From: Erythrobacter insulae
Lineage (GTDB): Bacteria; Pseudomonadota; Alphaproteobacteria; Sphingomonadales; Sphingomonadaceae
Direction: 5' to 3'
NCBI RefSeq assembly: GCF_007004095.1
Contig: NZ_VHJK01000001.1
Location: 1,740,501 to 1,804,500 of the forward strand
DNA: 64,000 bases
A program made the translations under genes and the position numbers. The notes under the pieces were generated by a model. It saw only the letters and a list, made by a program, of their open reading frames with translations. It ran no database searches and had not been told where the DNA came from. Shown here in pieces: positions 35,924 through 45,330 of this stretch; the first letter of the stretch is position 1, and each line of letters opens with the position of its first letter.

Positions 35924-36997
35924 TTAATCGGGCATCCCGGCGGCGCGGGCGAACTGCGCCGCCCGCTCGACCAGCGGTGACACGCGGTCGCTCATCGCCT
36001 TCGCATGAGCAGATGATGCGGTGCCATCGATAACGCGCTTTTTGATGCCTTGCATAATGCCGGCAAGCCGGAACAGGTTGTAGGCAAAATACCAATCCAT
36101 CGGCGGCACCGGATAACCGGTGCGCGCGACATAGCGTTCGACAGCTTGTTCGACTGTGGGAATGCCCAGTTTTTCCAGATCAAGGCCCAGCAATCCTGCG
36201 CGCCCATCATCGGAAGGCTGAAACCAGTTGAGCATCAGATAGCTGAAATCGGCAATCGGATCTCCCAGCGTAGAAAGCTCCCAATCCAGCACCGCAATCA
36301 CACGGCTTTCCGTCTTGTGAAAGATCACATTGTCGAGGCGGTAATCGCCATGGACCACAGAGTTACCGTGCTGGGGCGGGATGGTTTGCGGTAACCATTC
36401 AATCAGCTTTTCCATCTCCGGCATGTGCTCGGTTTCGGACAGCTTATATTGTTTTGACCAGCGCGCGATCTGGCGCGCGCAATAATCGGTCGGTTTGCCG
36501 TAATCGCCAAGGCCGATTTCCTCGGGCTTGTTAAGATGCAGATCGGCGATTGTGTCGATCAATGCGTTATAAAGCTCGCGGCGTTCTGTTGGTGAGCTGT
36601 TTGGCAACGCGCCGTTCCACAAGGAGCGTCCGTCGGCCATGCTCATCACGAAAAACATCGATCCGATCACGTCGGGATCGTCGCACAGGCCATACGTCTT
36701 CGGAACAGGAAAACCGGTAGGGTACAATCCGGTCATCGCCTTGTATTCACGATCGACTGCATGTGCGCTTGGCAGCAATTTCCCAAATGGTTGGCGGCGC
36801 AGCACGTAATTGGCGCGCGGCGTTTCGATTTTATAGGTCGGGTTCGACTGCCCGCCTTTGAACTTGGTGTAGCTGATCGGGCCTTCGAAACCTTCGACAT
36901 TGGCTTTGAACCATGCCGTCAGTTTATCCATGTCCAACTTGTCAGCGTCTGGCACTTCGACCGTGCCGACCATTTCCTTGTCGAAATCAATATCCAT
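35924..36997 (-). CDS. APH-type phosphotransferase (ACAD10/11 kinase-domain-like)
   Basis: 357 residues from the ATG at 36997. Kinase-like motifs: GGQSNPTYKIETPRANYVLR, VVHGDYRLDNVIFH (catalytic loop HGDxxxxN), VLDWELSTLGDPIADFSYL (DxE/DxD metal motif) and LFRLAGIMQGI. It resembles the N-terminal kinase half of animal ACAD10/11, which phosphorylates 4-hydroxyacyl-CoAs. An acyl-CoA dehydrogenase like the other half lies two genes upstream in the same operon. A 16-base tandem duplication covers the start region. Confidence 0.85.
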   Translation of the reverse strand: MDIDFDKEMVGTVEVPDADKLDMDKLTAWFKANVEGFEGPISYTKFKGGQSNPTYKIETPRANYVLRRQPFGKLLPSAHAVDREYKAMTGLYPTGFPVPKTYGLCDDPDVIGSMFFVMSMADGRSLWNGALPNSSPTERRELYNALIDTIADLHLNKPEEIGLGDYGKPTDYCARQIARWSKQYKLSETEHMPEMEKLIEWLPQTIPPQHGNSVVHGDYRLDNVIFHKTESRVIAVLDWELSTLGDPIADFSYLMLNWFQPSDDGRAGLLGLDLEKLGIPTVEQAVERYVARTGYPVPPMDWYFAYNLFRLAGIMQGIKKRVIDGTASSAHAKAMSDRVSPLVERAAQFARAAGMPD

Positions 36998-37012
36998 CGA
37001 AATCAATATCCA
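36981..37012. repeat. 16-base tandem duplication over a start codon
   Basis: TCGAAATCAATATCCA occurs twice without a gap (36981-36996, 36997-37012). It duplicates the first codons of the phosphotransferase; the copy of the ATG at 37013 overlaps the alcohol dehydrogenase stop (TGATG) but is out of frame and encodes only eight residues before TGA at 36987-36989. Confidence 0.9.
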
Positions 37013-38101
37013 TCAGTCGAACATTACCACACTGCGGGCATGGCTTCCTGCGCGCATTTTATCAAAACCGGCGTTCACATCGTCAAGACTGATCCTTTCA
37101 GCGATGATCGTGTCGAGATCGAGCAGCCCGCGCATGTAGAAATCCACGAGGCGGGGCAAATCAACCGGGAAATGGTTCATTCCCATGATCGCACCCATCA
37201 GCTTTTTACCGCCGAGCAAATCCATCGCGCCAAGGCCGACCTTGCAATCCAGCGGCATCATGCCGAGGATCACGGCTGTCCCGCCGCGGCGAAGGCTGGC
37301 GACGGCAAGATCGGCGGAGGCCTGACGGCCCACCGCTTCGATACCCCAATCAACGCCGCCGCCCGAGATTTCCATGATCTGTTTGACCGCGTCATCTGCC
37401 ATCGCATCGACGGTATGTGTCGCTCCTAGGGTTGCGGCCAAAGCCCGCTTTTCCGGAAGCGGATCAGCGGCGATAACTTTTCCAGCGCCCGCAATCTTGG
37501 CCGCATTGATGGTGGCAAGGCCGACCCCGCCGCATCCCACCACCAGCACGGTTTCACCAGGCGTTACATTGCAGGCATTGAAGATCGTGCCAGCACCCGT
37601 GGTGACCGCGCAGCCAATTACAGCGGCGCGGTCCAGTGGCATATCTTTGTCAATCGCGACGCACGCATTTTCGTGGATCAACATTTGTTCTGACAAAGCG
37701 GAGAGATTCAACATCTGTGCAAGCGGTGAACCATCGGCGCGGGTCATGCGCGGGGCATCGCCTTTGCCGCGGCGGGTCGCCCCGCCAAGGCAAAGAGCCA
37801 TTCGGCCCGTGACACAAAACTCGCAGGTTCCGCAAAATGCGCTGAGACAGGAGACCACGTGATCGCCCGGCTTCACTGTGCGCACTTCGCTGCCCACTGC
37901 CCGCACGATACCGGCGGCCTCGTGTCCCGGTACCGCCGGAAGCGCATGTGGATACGCTCCGTCGATAAAATGCAGATCGGAATGGCACAGACCGCACGCT
38001 TTGGTGTCGATCAAAACCTCATGAGGGGCGGGATCGGAGTATTCTACCTCTCCGATCACAAGTCCTTCACCCGGAGTTTCCAGAATTGCTGCTTTCGCCA
38101 T
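37013..38101 (-). CDS. Zinc-dependent alcohol dehydrogenase (class III-like MDR)
   Basis: 362 residues. Catalytic zinc ligands in CGLCHSDLHF and PGHEAAGIV, the structural zinc motif CGTCEFCVTGRMALC and the NAD-binding VLVVGCGGVGLATINAA. Oxidises alcohols, including omega- or hydroxy-acyl substrates in this context. Lies between the APH-type kinase and the acyl-CoA dehydrogenase in one minus-strand operon, 27 bases after the dehydrogenase. Confidence 0.92.
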   Translation of the reverse strand: MAKAAILETPGEGLVIGEVEYSDPAPHEVLIDTKACGLCHSDLHFIDGAYPHALPAVPGHEAAGIVRAVGSEVRTVKPGDHVVSCLSAFCGTCEFCVTGRMALCLGGATRRGKGDAPRMTRADGSPLAQMLNLSALSEQMLIHENACVAIDKDMPLDRAAVIGCAVTTGAGTIFNACNVTPGETVLVVGCGGVGLATINAAKIAGAGKVIAADPLPEKRALAATLGATHTVDAMADDAVKQIMEISGGGVDWGIEAVGRQASADLAVASLRRGGTAVILGMMPLDCKVGLGAMDLLGGKKLMGAIMGMNHFPVDLPRLVDFYMRGLLDLDTIIAERISLDDVNAGFDKMRAGSHARSVVMFD

Positions 38102-38128
38102 GTCAGGCCTCTCTCCCTAGCGCGCGGC

Positions 38129-39466
38129 TTAGCGCGTTGCGCCCATATCGCCTGAGCTCAGATTGCCGCTGTCATTGGCCGCACGCCCGCTGTCACCGCG
38201 AAGGGCGTTGGCTGTCGGTCCGGCTTCGGGAACATGCTTGCCGAATTCCATGCGCGCGATCGAGCGAGCGTGAACTTCGTCAGGACCGTCGGCCAGACGC
38301 AGCGTACGCTGATGCGCGTAAGCGTTGGCGAGTCCATAATCGTTCGACACGCCGCCGCCGCCATGGGCCTGAATCGCGTCATCGATAATTTTCAGAGCCA
38401 TATTCGGCGCCTGAACCTTGATCATCGCGATTTCTTGCTTGGCCGATTTGTTGCCGACCTTGTCCATCATATCGGCCGCTTTCAGGCAGAGCAGACGGGT
38501 CATGTCGATATCGATACGGGCGCGCGCAACGCGCTCTTCCCAGACCGAATGCTTGTAAATCGGTTTGCCGAAGGCTTCACGCTCTTGCAGGCGCTTGCAC
38601 ATTTTTGCGAGCGCTTCCTCTGCCACGCCGATTGTCCGCATGCAGTGGTGGATGCGGCCTGGGCCGAGGCGCCCTTGAGCGATCTCGAAACCGCGCCCTT
38701 CGCCGAGCAACATGTTGCTAGCAGGGACGCGAACGTCCTTCATTTCGACTTCCATATGGCCGTGCGGGGCATCGTCATATCCGAATACCGGCAGGTGGCG
38801 GATGATGTTCACGCCCGGCGCATCGTTTGGCATCAACAGCATGGATTGTTGTGCATGGCGGCCCGCAGTCGGATCGGTCTTACCCATCACGATGGAGACT
38901 TTGCAGCGCGGATCGCCCAGACCCGAAGACCACCATTTGCGGCCGTTGATGACATATTCATCGCCGTCACGCTCAATGCGGGTTTCGATATTGGTCGCGT
39001 CGGAAGACGCCGTAAATGGCTCGGTCATCAGGAAGGCAGAACGAATTTCGCCGTTCATGATCGGGCGCAGCCACTGTTCCTTTTGCTCAATCGTGCCGTA
39101 GCGGTGGAACACTTCCATGTTTCCGGTATCGGGTGCGGAGCAATTGAAGACTTCGCTTGCCCATCCGATCCGGCCCATTTCTTCTGCGCACAAGGCGTAT
39201 TCGAGGTTGGTCAGGCCAGGGCCTTCAAACTCGAATGTTTCCTCGACATGGTGATGGCCTTCGTTGCGGGGGGGCATGAAGAGGTTCCAGATGCCCGCTT
39301 CTTTGGCGAGTTTCTTTTTGTCTTCGATGATCTGGATCACCTTCCAGCGGTCACCCTCTGCGTCCTGCGTTTTGTAAATGTCCATGTTCGGGCGCACATG
39401 CGTCTCGATAAAATCGCGCACGCGGTCGCGCCAATAAACCTGACGTTCTGTAGGCTGAAAATCCAT
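38129..39466 (-). CDS. Acyl-CoA dehydrogenase, ACAD10/11-like
   Basis: 445 residues. The stretch [40 protein letters not shown] and [11 protein letters not shown] closely follow the acyl-CoA dehydrogenase half of animal ACAD11; [18 protein letters not shown] carries the FAD/substrate loop. After the usual end the protein has an extra tail of about 40 residues rich in Gly/Ala/Asn/Ser. With the APH kinase gene in the same operon it suggests turnover of 4-hydroxy acids. Substrate range not shown by sequence. Confidence 0.9.
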   Translation of the reverse strand: MDFQPTERQVYWRDRVRDFIETHVRPNMDIYKTQDAEGDRWKVIQIIEDKKKLAKEAGIWNLFMPPRNEGHHHVEETFEFEGPGLTNLEYALCAEEMGRIGWASEVFNCSAPDTGNMEVFHRYGTIEQKEQWLRPIMNGEIRSAFLMTEPFTASSDATNIETRIERDGDEYVINGRKWWSSGLGDPRCKVSIVMGKTDPTAGRHAQQSMLLMPNDAPGVNIIRHLPVFGYDDAPHGHMEVEMKDVRVPASNMLLGEGRGFEIAQGRLGPGRIHHCMRTIGVAEEALAKMCKRLQEREAFGKPIYKHSVWEERVARARIDIDMTRLLCLKAADMMDKVGNKSAKQEIAMIKVQAPNMALKIIDDAIQAHGGGGVSNDYGLANAYAHQRTLRLADGPDEVHARSIARMEFGKHVPEAGPTANALRGDSGRAANDSGNLSSGDMGATR

Positions 39467-39554
39467 CGGGGTTTCCTCTCTAGTCTCTAATTGAAATCGA
39501 ATCTGTTGATGGCGACCGTGGCAGAGCCAGGCAGCCGCGCCAAGCTCTCATTTG
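39467..39554 (-). other. Gap between transporter and acyl-CoA dehydrogenase genes
   Basis: 88 bases separate two same-strand genes; a strong hairpin terminator was not seen, so read-through from the transporter into the catabolic genes is possible. Confidence 0.35.
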
Positions 39555-41030
39555 TTACCGCCGAATTGGGGGCGAGGGTTCTACAGGGGCAGGCATCGCC
39601 GCAGCGTTCATCGCCGCAACACGCGCCTCATGATCTTCGCGATTGATGGGGAAACGGCCGAGCCAATATGCCGCGATCAGCGCGAGCAAGACCGTCGCGA
39701 TGCCGAAATACACAACCAAATCAGCGATCACCGATTGCGGAACGGCGGTCGGATCGGCGGACGGGGAAAGCTGCGCCAAAGACAGGAATTGGCCTGAGAG
39801 AAAGATGCCGACCCCGGTTGCGCATTTCTGCACCAGCCAGTTGCCCGAATAAAACGCGCCTTCGGCCCGTTTGCCTGTGCGTTCTTGATAGGCCTCCACA
39901 ATCTCGGCAATCATCGAGGAAGCCGAAATCATAACCGTAATGGCCAATGCGTTGCCGGGGATCAGCAAGGCGTAAAGCAGCATGGCAGAGGCGAATGTGC
40001 CGGTATCCGGCCATATCCCGGCCAGCAGCGCGCCATACGGGGACAACAGGATCACCAAAGAGCCAATTGCAGACATCGCAGCGCTTTTCGGTTTGCCAAG
40101 CCGGTGATGCAATGGCCCGACAATAAAGAACATCACGATTACCGACAGGAACAGCGCCAGCGGATAAATGTCCAGCATCGTCGCGCCGCCTTCTCCAAGC
40201 GGCGTCGCATCAAGCCGCCAGACGAACACGTTGAGATAATTCGACATGGAAAAGCTCATGCCCTGACTGATGTAAGCGGCCAATCCGCCCGCAGCAAAGA
40301 TCAGGAATGCTTTCTCGCTGAAAGCTTCATAAATCTCCGCAAAGCAGGCTTTGATGCTGAAAGGTGGCGGTTTGGTCGCAGGCAGATTGGCCACCAGCTT
40401 GTGCTGGCCAATCGCGGAACCCATGACAGATATGACCATCAATATCCCGCCGAACAGACCAAAGCTGAAATAGCCTTCGCGTTGCAACAGCCCGTTCTCG
40501 CCGGACAAAAATACGCTGTACGCAAGCACCATCATGAACAACCCGCCGAGCCACCCGGACAGGTAACGATACCGGAACAATGTTGTCCGCTCGACGTAAT
40601 CCGACGTGATTTCCGGCAGCAGTGAAATCGATGGGACCTCACAAGCTGAAAGCAGAATACGCACAACAACAGCAATCCCGACCAGCCCGAGAAAACTCGG
40701 AGCCTCTCCGCCCGGCGGTGACCATAGCAATACCCATGCAAAGGCCAGCGGGATCGGGGCGGCATATAGCCACGGAAGACGTCTGCCCCATTTGGTGTAT
40801 GTTCGGTCGGACAGATTGCCGAGGATCGGATCGACGACCGCATCGACCAGCAGGGCGATCAAAAGTGCAAGGCTGACCAGCCAAGCCTCCATGCCCAGCA
40901 CTTGGTTGTAAAACAGCAGCAGGAAGAAAGAAAAACCGGTGTCTTTGACGCCAAACGCTACTGCGCCAAAACCATGGATCAGTTTTAGCCGCAAAGGCAG
41001 CTTACCCGGAACAAGGCTCACGTTTGGCAC
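39555..41030 (-). CDS. GPH-family MFS cation symporter
   Basis: 491 residues with about 12 hydrophobic helices. The signature of the glycoside-pentoside-hexuronide:cation group is clear in DPILGNLSDRTYTKWGRRLP near residues 65-85. Start taken as GTG at 41030 (another GTG three codons downstream). Although named for sugars, sphingomonad members are often near catabolic acyl-CoA genes, so the substrate may be an organic acid or terpenoid. A long Pro-rich C-terminus (PAPVEPSPPIRR) follows the last helix. Confidence 0.85.
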   Translation of the reverse strand: MPNVSLVPGKLPLRLKLIHGFGAVAFGVKDTGFSFFLLLFYNQVLGMEAWLVSLALLIALLVDAVVDPILGNLSDRTYTKWGRRLPWLYAAPIPLAFAWVLLWSPPGGEAPSFLGLVGIAVVVRILLSACEVPSISLLPEITSDYVERTTLFRYRYLSGWLGGLFMMVLAYSVFLSGENGLLQREGYFSFGLFGGILMVISVMGSAIGQHKLVANLPATKPPPFSIKACFAEIYEAFSEKAFLIFAAGGLAAYISQGMSFSMSNYLNVFVWRLDATPLGEGGATMLDIYPLALFLSVIVMFFIVGPLHHRLGKPKSAAMSAIGSLVILLSPYGALLAGIWPDTGTFASAMLLYALLIPGNALAITVMISASSMIAEIVEAYQERTGKRAEGAFYSGNWLVQKCATGVGIFLSGQFLSLAQLSPSADPTAVPQSVIADLVVYFGIATVLLALIAAYWLGRFPINREDHEARVAAMNAAAMPAPVEPSPPIRR

Positions 41031-41255
41031 CTTTTTTCCCAGCAGCCATCACCGAATCCCGTCACATCTCTCTCCCAACTCATCCATCGCAAACCTAAGG
41101 CCGCTGGCTCGCGCGTCAATCCATAGCGAAATGAAACCTGTTTGACGTTACGGCATCGCCATTCACAGCGATTGTGCGATTTCGGCGCTTGCGGCGAGAC
41201 CCAATCTTCCCATAACGTGAGCGTCAATTGGGATTACACAGAGGAGAGTCGGCAC
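41031..41255. other. Divergent promoter region of the catabolic cluster
   Basis: 225 bases between the transporter and the plus-strand acyl-CoA dehydrogenase. No palindromic operator was convincing. GAGGAGA at 41240-41246 is the ribosome site of the plus gene. Confidence 0.4.
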
Positions 41256-42446
41256 ATGTCCGATCTAGAAACATTCCGCGCAGAAACCCGCACCTGGCTG
41301 GAGGCCAACTGCCCGGCCGAAATGCGCCAGCCCGTCCGCGATGAAGAGGACGTTTATTGGGGCGGTCGCCGCGCGAAGTTCAAGAATGACGCACAGAAAG
41401 CGTGGTTCGATGCCTGTCTCGCCAAAGGCTACACCGTGCCTGCATGGCCGAAAGAATATGGCGGCGCGGGCCTTGCCCCTGCCGAAGCCAAAGTGCTGCG
41501 TCAGGAAATGAGCCGCATCAGCGCCCGCCCGCCGCTCAGCTCGTTCGGCATCTGGATGCTCGGCCCGGCGCTGCTGCATTTCGGCACCGAAGAACAGAAG
41601 AAACATTTCCTTGGCCAGATCGCCCGTGGTGAAATCCGCTGGTGTCAGGGATATTCGGAGCCCGGTTCGGGCAGCGACCTCGTCAGCTTGCAGACTTATG
41701 GCGAAGACAAAGGCGATCACTGGGTCGTCAACGGTCAAAAGGTCTGGACATCCTATGCTGACCAAGCCGACTGGATTTTCTGTCTGGTGCGGACCGATAA
41801 AGAGAACAAGTATAAAGGCATCACCTTCATGCTGTTCGACACAGCCAGCGAAGGCTGCTCGACCAAGCCGATCAAACTGATCAGCGGCAATTCCCCGTTC
41901 TGCGAAACTTTCATGGAAGATGTGAAGGTACCCAAGTCATATGGCGAAGGTATTCCGGCCTATGTCGGAGAGATCAATCGCGGCTGGGACGTGGCCAAAT
42001 ATCTGCTCGGTCATGAGCGTGAGATGATTTCAGGCGCCGATGGCGGCAACACCGGAACAGTCGGTTCGGCAATGTCGCGCCATGTTGCCAAATCCGGTGA
42101 CGAGCTTGATCCGGTGCTGCGCGCAGAGCTCGCCATGTTTGATGTCGATGCGCTGGCTTACGGCGCGATGGGTGAGAAATTCCTCGACGAGATCAAGGTC
42201 GGTAAAGCGCATCCGGCACAGCCGAACATGATGAAATATGCCGGAACCGAGCTGAACAAGCGGCGTCACGAATTGATGATGTCAGCGGGCGGATCGCGCA
42301 GTCTTGAATGGGAAAGCGAAGAAACCGGCGGCGGCAAGCCATCGCGCAATTGGCTGCGGACCAAGGCTAACTCGATCGAAGGCGGCACCTCGGAAGTCAT
42401 GCTCAATGTGATTTCCAAGCGCATTCTTGATCTGCCGGGCGCCTAA
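41256..42446 (+). CDS. Acyl-CoA dehydrogenase (FadE-like, first of a pair)
   Basis: 396 residues from the ATG at 41256 (ribosome site GAGGAGA). FAD-binding loop QGYSEPGSGSDLVSLQT, VVNGQKVWTSYADQADW and C-terminal FAD contact NSIEGGTSEVMLNVISKRIL. Begins an operon with a second acyl-CoA dehydrogenase and an SDR. In such paired arrangements (for example steroid side-chain enzymes) the two subunits often form a heterotetramer. Confidence 0.9.
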   Translation: MSDLETFRAETRTWLEANCPAEMRQPVRDEEDVYWGGRRAKFKNDAQKAWFDACLAKGYTVPAWPKEYGGAGLAPAEAKVLRQEMSRISARPPLSSFGIWMLGPALLHFGTEEQKKHFLGQIARGEIRWCQGYSEPGSGSDLVSLQTYGEDKGDHWVVNGQKVWTSYADQADWIFCLVRTDKENKYKGITFMLFDTASEGCSTKPIKLISGNSPFCETFMEDVKVPKSYGEGIPAYVGEINRGWDVAKYLLGHEREMISGADGGNTGTVGSAMSRHVAKSGDELDPVLRAELAMFDVDALAYGAMGEKFLDEIKVGKAHPAQPNMMKYAGTELNKRRHELMMSAGGSRSLEWESEETGGGKPSRNWLRTKANSIEGGTSEVMLNVISKRILDLPGA

Positions 42447-42530
42447 TTCACTCCAACATTTCAGCAGGGCCGCCCCGCCATCAACGAGGGCGGCCCGCAT
42501 AAAACAATTTCCGGAAGAGGAACAAGGGAT

Positions 42531-43670
42531 ATGCCCCTTTATCACGATGAAGATCAGGCGATGCTGGCCGATACCGCGACCAGTTTCATGGCCGAGCAAG
42601 GCAATATCAAAGACCAACTGCGTCACTGGCGCGACCGTGATTGCCCCGATGGCTTTGGCCATGGATTGTGGAAGCAGATGGCCGAAATGGGCTTTACCGG
42701 AATGCTGGTTGGTGAAGACGATGGCGGGCTTGGTATGGGCCATGTCGAAGCGGGCATCGTGCTCGAAGAGATTGGCCGCAACCTGACACCGTCACCGTTT
42801 CTGACATCGTCCGTTCTGGCTGCAACCGCTTTGAAACACGGATCGAACGATCTGAAAGGCCGCTATCTGCCAGGCCTGATCGAAGGCGAAAGCGTGTTTG
42901 CGGTCGCTATTGATGAAACTGCAAAGCACCGCCCCAGCCGCATTACCACTCGCGCTGAAAGATCTGGCAACGGTTTCAAATTGTCCGGTTCCAAGAGCTT
43001 TGTAATTCAGGGCGCGAGCGCAGATATGCTCGTTGTCGCCGCACGGACCAGCGGTTCTGATGACGATGAAGACGGCATCACTTTATTCGCGGTTCCAAAG
43101 GATGCCGCGAATATGAGCCACAACTCGGTTCGTCTTGTTGACAGTTCGATGGCCACCCACACCAAATTTGACGGTGTCGATCTGGATGGCGACGCAGTCA
43201 TCGGCGAGGTCGATGGCGGGCGCGAAGTGTTGAACGCCATGCTCACCGCAGGGCGGATCGGCGCCGCTGCCGAAGGCGTGGGCGTTGCCCGCGGCGCAAT
43301 GGATTTGACCGTTGATTACCTGAAACAGCGCAAACAATTCGGCAAGCTGATCGGAGAGTTTCAGGCTCTGCAACACCGCGCTTCGCACCTTTATTCCGAA
43401 GTTGAAATCGCCCGTGCGGCGGTGATCAAAGCGCAGCAATTGCTTGATGGTGGCAGCGAAAAAGCCGAACTGATGAGCTCGGTCGCCAAGGCGAAAGTCG
43501 CCAGAACCGCAGGCCTTGCTGTAAAAGAAGGCGTGCAGATGCACGGCGGCATCGGCATGACTGACGAATACGATATCGGCCTGTATATGAAGCGTGATCG
43601 CGCTTTGCAGGAATTCCTCGGCGATGCGTATTTCCACGCCAATCGCGTTGCAGAACTGAACGGGTATTAA
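42531..43670 (+). CDS. Acyl-CoA dehydrogenase (second of a pair)
   Basis: 379 residues. Segments GFTGMLVGEDDGGLGMGHVE, GSKSFVIQGASADMLVVAA, RKQFGKLIGEFQALQHR and EGVQMHGGIGMTDEYDIGLY mark the family. The usual TEPxxGSD FAD loop is weakly conserved here (VAIDETAKHRPSRIT), as in the FAD-poor subunits of alpha2beta2 acyl-CoA dehydrogenases. 84 bases downstream of its partner. Confidence 0.88.
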   Translation: MPLYHDEDQAMLADTATSFMAEQGNIKDQLRHWRDRDCPDGFGHGLWKQMAEMGFTGMLVGEDDGGLGMGHVEAGIVLEEIGRNLTPSPFLTSSVLAATALKHGSNDLKGRYLPGLIEGESVFAVAIDETAKHRPSRITTRAERSGNGFKLSGSKSFVIQGASADMLVVAARTSGSDDDEDGITLFAVPKDAANMSHNSVRLVDSSMATHTKFDGVDLDGDAVIGEVDGGREVLNAMLTAGRIGAAAEGVGVARGAMDLTVDYLKQRKQFGKLIGEFQALQHRASHLYSEVEIARAAVIKAQQLLDGGSEKAELMSSVAKAKVARTAGLAVKEGVQMHGGIGMTDEYDIGLYMKRDRALQEFLGDAYFHANRVAELNGY

Positions 43671-43672
43671 TC

Positions 43673-44476
43673 ATGGATATTCAATCACTTTTTGGCCTTG
43701 ATGGCCGCGTTGCACTGGTCACCGGCGGCAGCCGCGGCATCGGCAAAATGTTCGTCGAAGGCTTGCTCGCGGCGGGCTGTGCGCGGGTTTATATCTCGGC
43801 GCGCAAGGTTGAGCAGATGCAGGAAACCATCGCCGAGTTTGGCGAAGACAAGGTCATCGGTATTCCTGCCGATCTTAGCCAGATGGACGGGATGCAATCG
43901 CTCGCCGATGAAATGGCCAAGCGCGAAGACAAGCTCGACATTCTGATCAACAATGCCGGCGCTGCATGGGGCCAGCCATACCTCGAATTCAGCGAAGCAG
44001 GTTGGCACCGCACGATGGATCTGAACGTCAAGACGCCGTTCTTTCTGACGCAAAAGCTGCACGATCTTCTGGTCGCGGGCGGAAAATCCGGACATCCAGC
44101 AAAGGTGATCCACGTGTCCTCGATTGATGGTCAACGGATCAATCCGTGGGAAACCTATCCGTATCAGGCATCGAAAGCTGCGGTGATCCAGCTGACGCGG
44201 CGGATGGCTGCGCGTCTTATTCAGGACAATATCATCGTCACATCAATCGCGCCGGGCGCATTCCCGAGCGAGATGAACAAGGCTGCGAAAAACGCGCCAG
44301 ACGCATCGGCGGCGATGATCCCTGCAAAACGCGTCGGTACCAAGGAAGACATGGCCGCCGCCGCGATCTATCTGTGCAGCCGCGCAGGCGATTATGTGAT
44401 CGGCGACACCGTTACCGTCGATGGCGGCGTCGTGAATGCGGCTCTTCCAGCGATGTTCAACGATCCGGCAGGCTAA
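43673..44476 (+). CDS. Short-chain dehydrogenase/reductase
   Basis: 267 residues. Classical SDR: TGGSRGIGKMF nucleotide motif, NNAGAAW, active-site Ser (VSSIDGQRI) and YQASK with Tyr/Lys. Probably oxidises or reduces a hydroxyacyl or ketoacyl intermediate of the pathway. It starts 2 bases after the dehydrogenase stop; a strong terminator follows. Confidence 0.92.
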   Translation: MDIQSLFGLDGRVALVTGGSRGIGKMFVEGLLAAGCARVYISARKVEQMQETIAEFGEDKVIGIPADLSQMDGMQSLADEMAKREDKLDILINNAGAAWGQPYLEFSEAGWHRTMDLNVKTPFFLTQKLHDLLVAGGKSGHPAKVIHVSSIDGQRINPWETYPYQASKAAVIQLTRRMAARLIQDNIIVTSIAPGAFPSEMNKAAKNAPDASAAMIPAKRVGTKEDMAAAAIYLCSRAGDYVIGDTVTVDGGVVNAALPAMFNDPAG

Positions 44477-44502
44477 CGCGGGCATCATCAAACAAATTCG
44501 AG

Positions 44503-44536
44503 AAAGGCCGCCGGAGCAATCAGGCGGCCTTTTTTG
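44503..44536 (+). terminator. Rho-independent terminator after the SDR gene
   Basis: AAAGGCCGCC (44503-44512) pairs with GGCGGCCTTT (44523-44532), loop 10 bases, followed by TTTG. Confidence 0.88.
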
Positions 44537-44544
44537 TGCCTGGC

Positions 44545-44594
44545 CTGTAGGCAACGGGTGACACATTCTCCAACATGTCATGCGGTTCCTACAG
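44545..44594. repeat. Palindromic intergenic repeat, family 1, full copy
   Basis: A 50-base imperfect palindrome: outer arms CTGTAGG (44545-44551) and CCTACAG (44588-44594), inner arms GTGACA and TGTCAT. Related to the inverted pair at 18345-18437. It lies just after a terminator, in a gene-poor stretch. Confidence 0.75.
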
Positions 44595-44627
44595 GGTTAA
44601 ACCTCTAATTTATATACCAAAACATCA

Positions 44628-44655
44628 AGTAGGACACAGGTGACAACTGTCCAAC
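44628..44655. repeat. Palindromic intergenic repeat, family 1, partial copy
   Basis: AGTAGGACACAGGTGACAAC and the following TGTCCAAC resemble the left arm of the unit at 18398-18437 (GTAGGACACGGGTGACA, then TTGGAC). Right arm not seen. Confidence 0.6.
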
Positions 44656-44945
44656 TTTATCTTGCCGCACCGCTTAGGGAGCAGAGGCGGGGAGGCGGGC
44701 AGGCGTACCGACAATGGGAAAGAGCAAATCCACGGATAGAGGCTCGCCGCGAAGTAGGAAAACCAAAGGAAGACGCGGTAATTCGGGATGGAGCCCCGAT
44801 GCAGGACCGAGCACGCCGCCTTGAATGTCCGCAATGGGGTGGAAAGCGGTCATAGCGTGTAACCGGCCATCCTACTTAGGCGTGTCCGTAGGGATCGAAG
44901 ATAGCCTCATTGACCTAAAGTCGAAAGCACGTCTAACCTACCTCG
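44656..44945. other. Gene-poor stretch
   Basis: 290 bases without a credible gene. The only structure noted is one copy of the second palindromic repeat family at 44824-44853; otherwise nothing recognisable. Confidence 0.4.
44824..44853. repeat. Palindromic repeat, family 2, copy A
   Basis: ATGTCCGC (44825-44832) and GCGGTCAT (44846-44853) are near-perfect inverted arms (7 of 8) around AATGGGGTGGAAA. Confidence 0.7.
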
Positions 44946-45188
44946 ATGCACGACTTGCTCAATTCCGACCTAGTTGCCATGCTAGCGTTTATAGCTGTCG
45001 GCGGTCTTGGATTTTTTGGCATCTTCATCTTCGGGCTCTTTTCCGCTGTAATCTTGAAGGCGACGGGATGGTCTCCTCTATGGGCCATTCCTTTGAGCAT
45101 TCTGCAGGTGTTTGGGGTGGTGGTCGCCATTGCGATGGCAATGATCCCAAAGAGCCAACGAGATGAAGAAGAACTTGATCATGAATGA
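44946..45188 (+). CDS. Small two-span membrane protein
   Basis: 80 residues beginning MHDLLNSDLVAMLAFIAVGG, with two hydrophobic helices (about 10-37 and 43-66) and a charged C-terminus (KSQRDEEELDHE). No ribosome site stands out and no family is recognised, but the hydrophobic pattern and charged ends look like a real protein. It lies between repeat copies in the 44.5-46 kb stretch. Confidence 0.5.
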   Translation: MHDLLNSDLVAMLAFIAVGGLGFFGIFIFGLFSAVILKATGWSPLWAIPLSILQVFGVVVAIAMAMIPKSQRDEEELDHE

Positions 45189-45235
45189 GTTTCTCAGTTT
45201 TTCCGTTGCTTGAACGTGTCCGATCACAACGTGAT

Positions 45236-45262
45236 GAACGTCCGCAATTGGGTCGTTTCCTG
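45236..45262. repeat. Palindromic repeat, family 2, copy B (left half)
   Basis: GAACGTCCGCAATTGGGTCG matches the left half of the family; it pairs poorly with the following bases and may be a decayed copy or one end of a composite with copy C. Confidence 0.55.
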
Positions 45263-45330
45263 CCTGTCCGCTTTCAGGTCATTTCACGCGATACCAGCCG
45301 GACAGCTTTCGGGAGCCTTACCGGGCTGCA

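Noticed and set aside
38234..39490. 418-codon plus-strand frame antisense to the acyl-CoA dehydrogenase
   Set aside because: The minus-strand gene has full family signatures; this frame is His/Arg/Ala-rich noise typical of antisense frames in GC-rich DNA.
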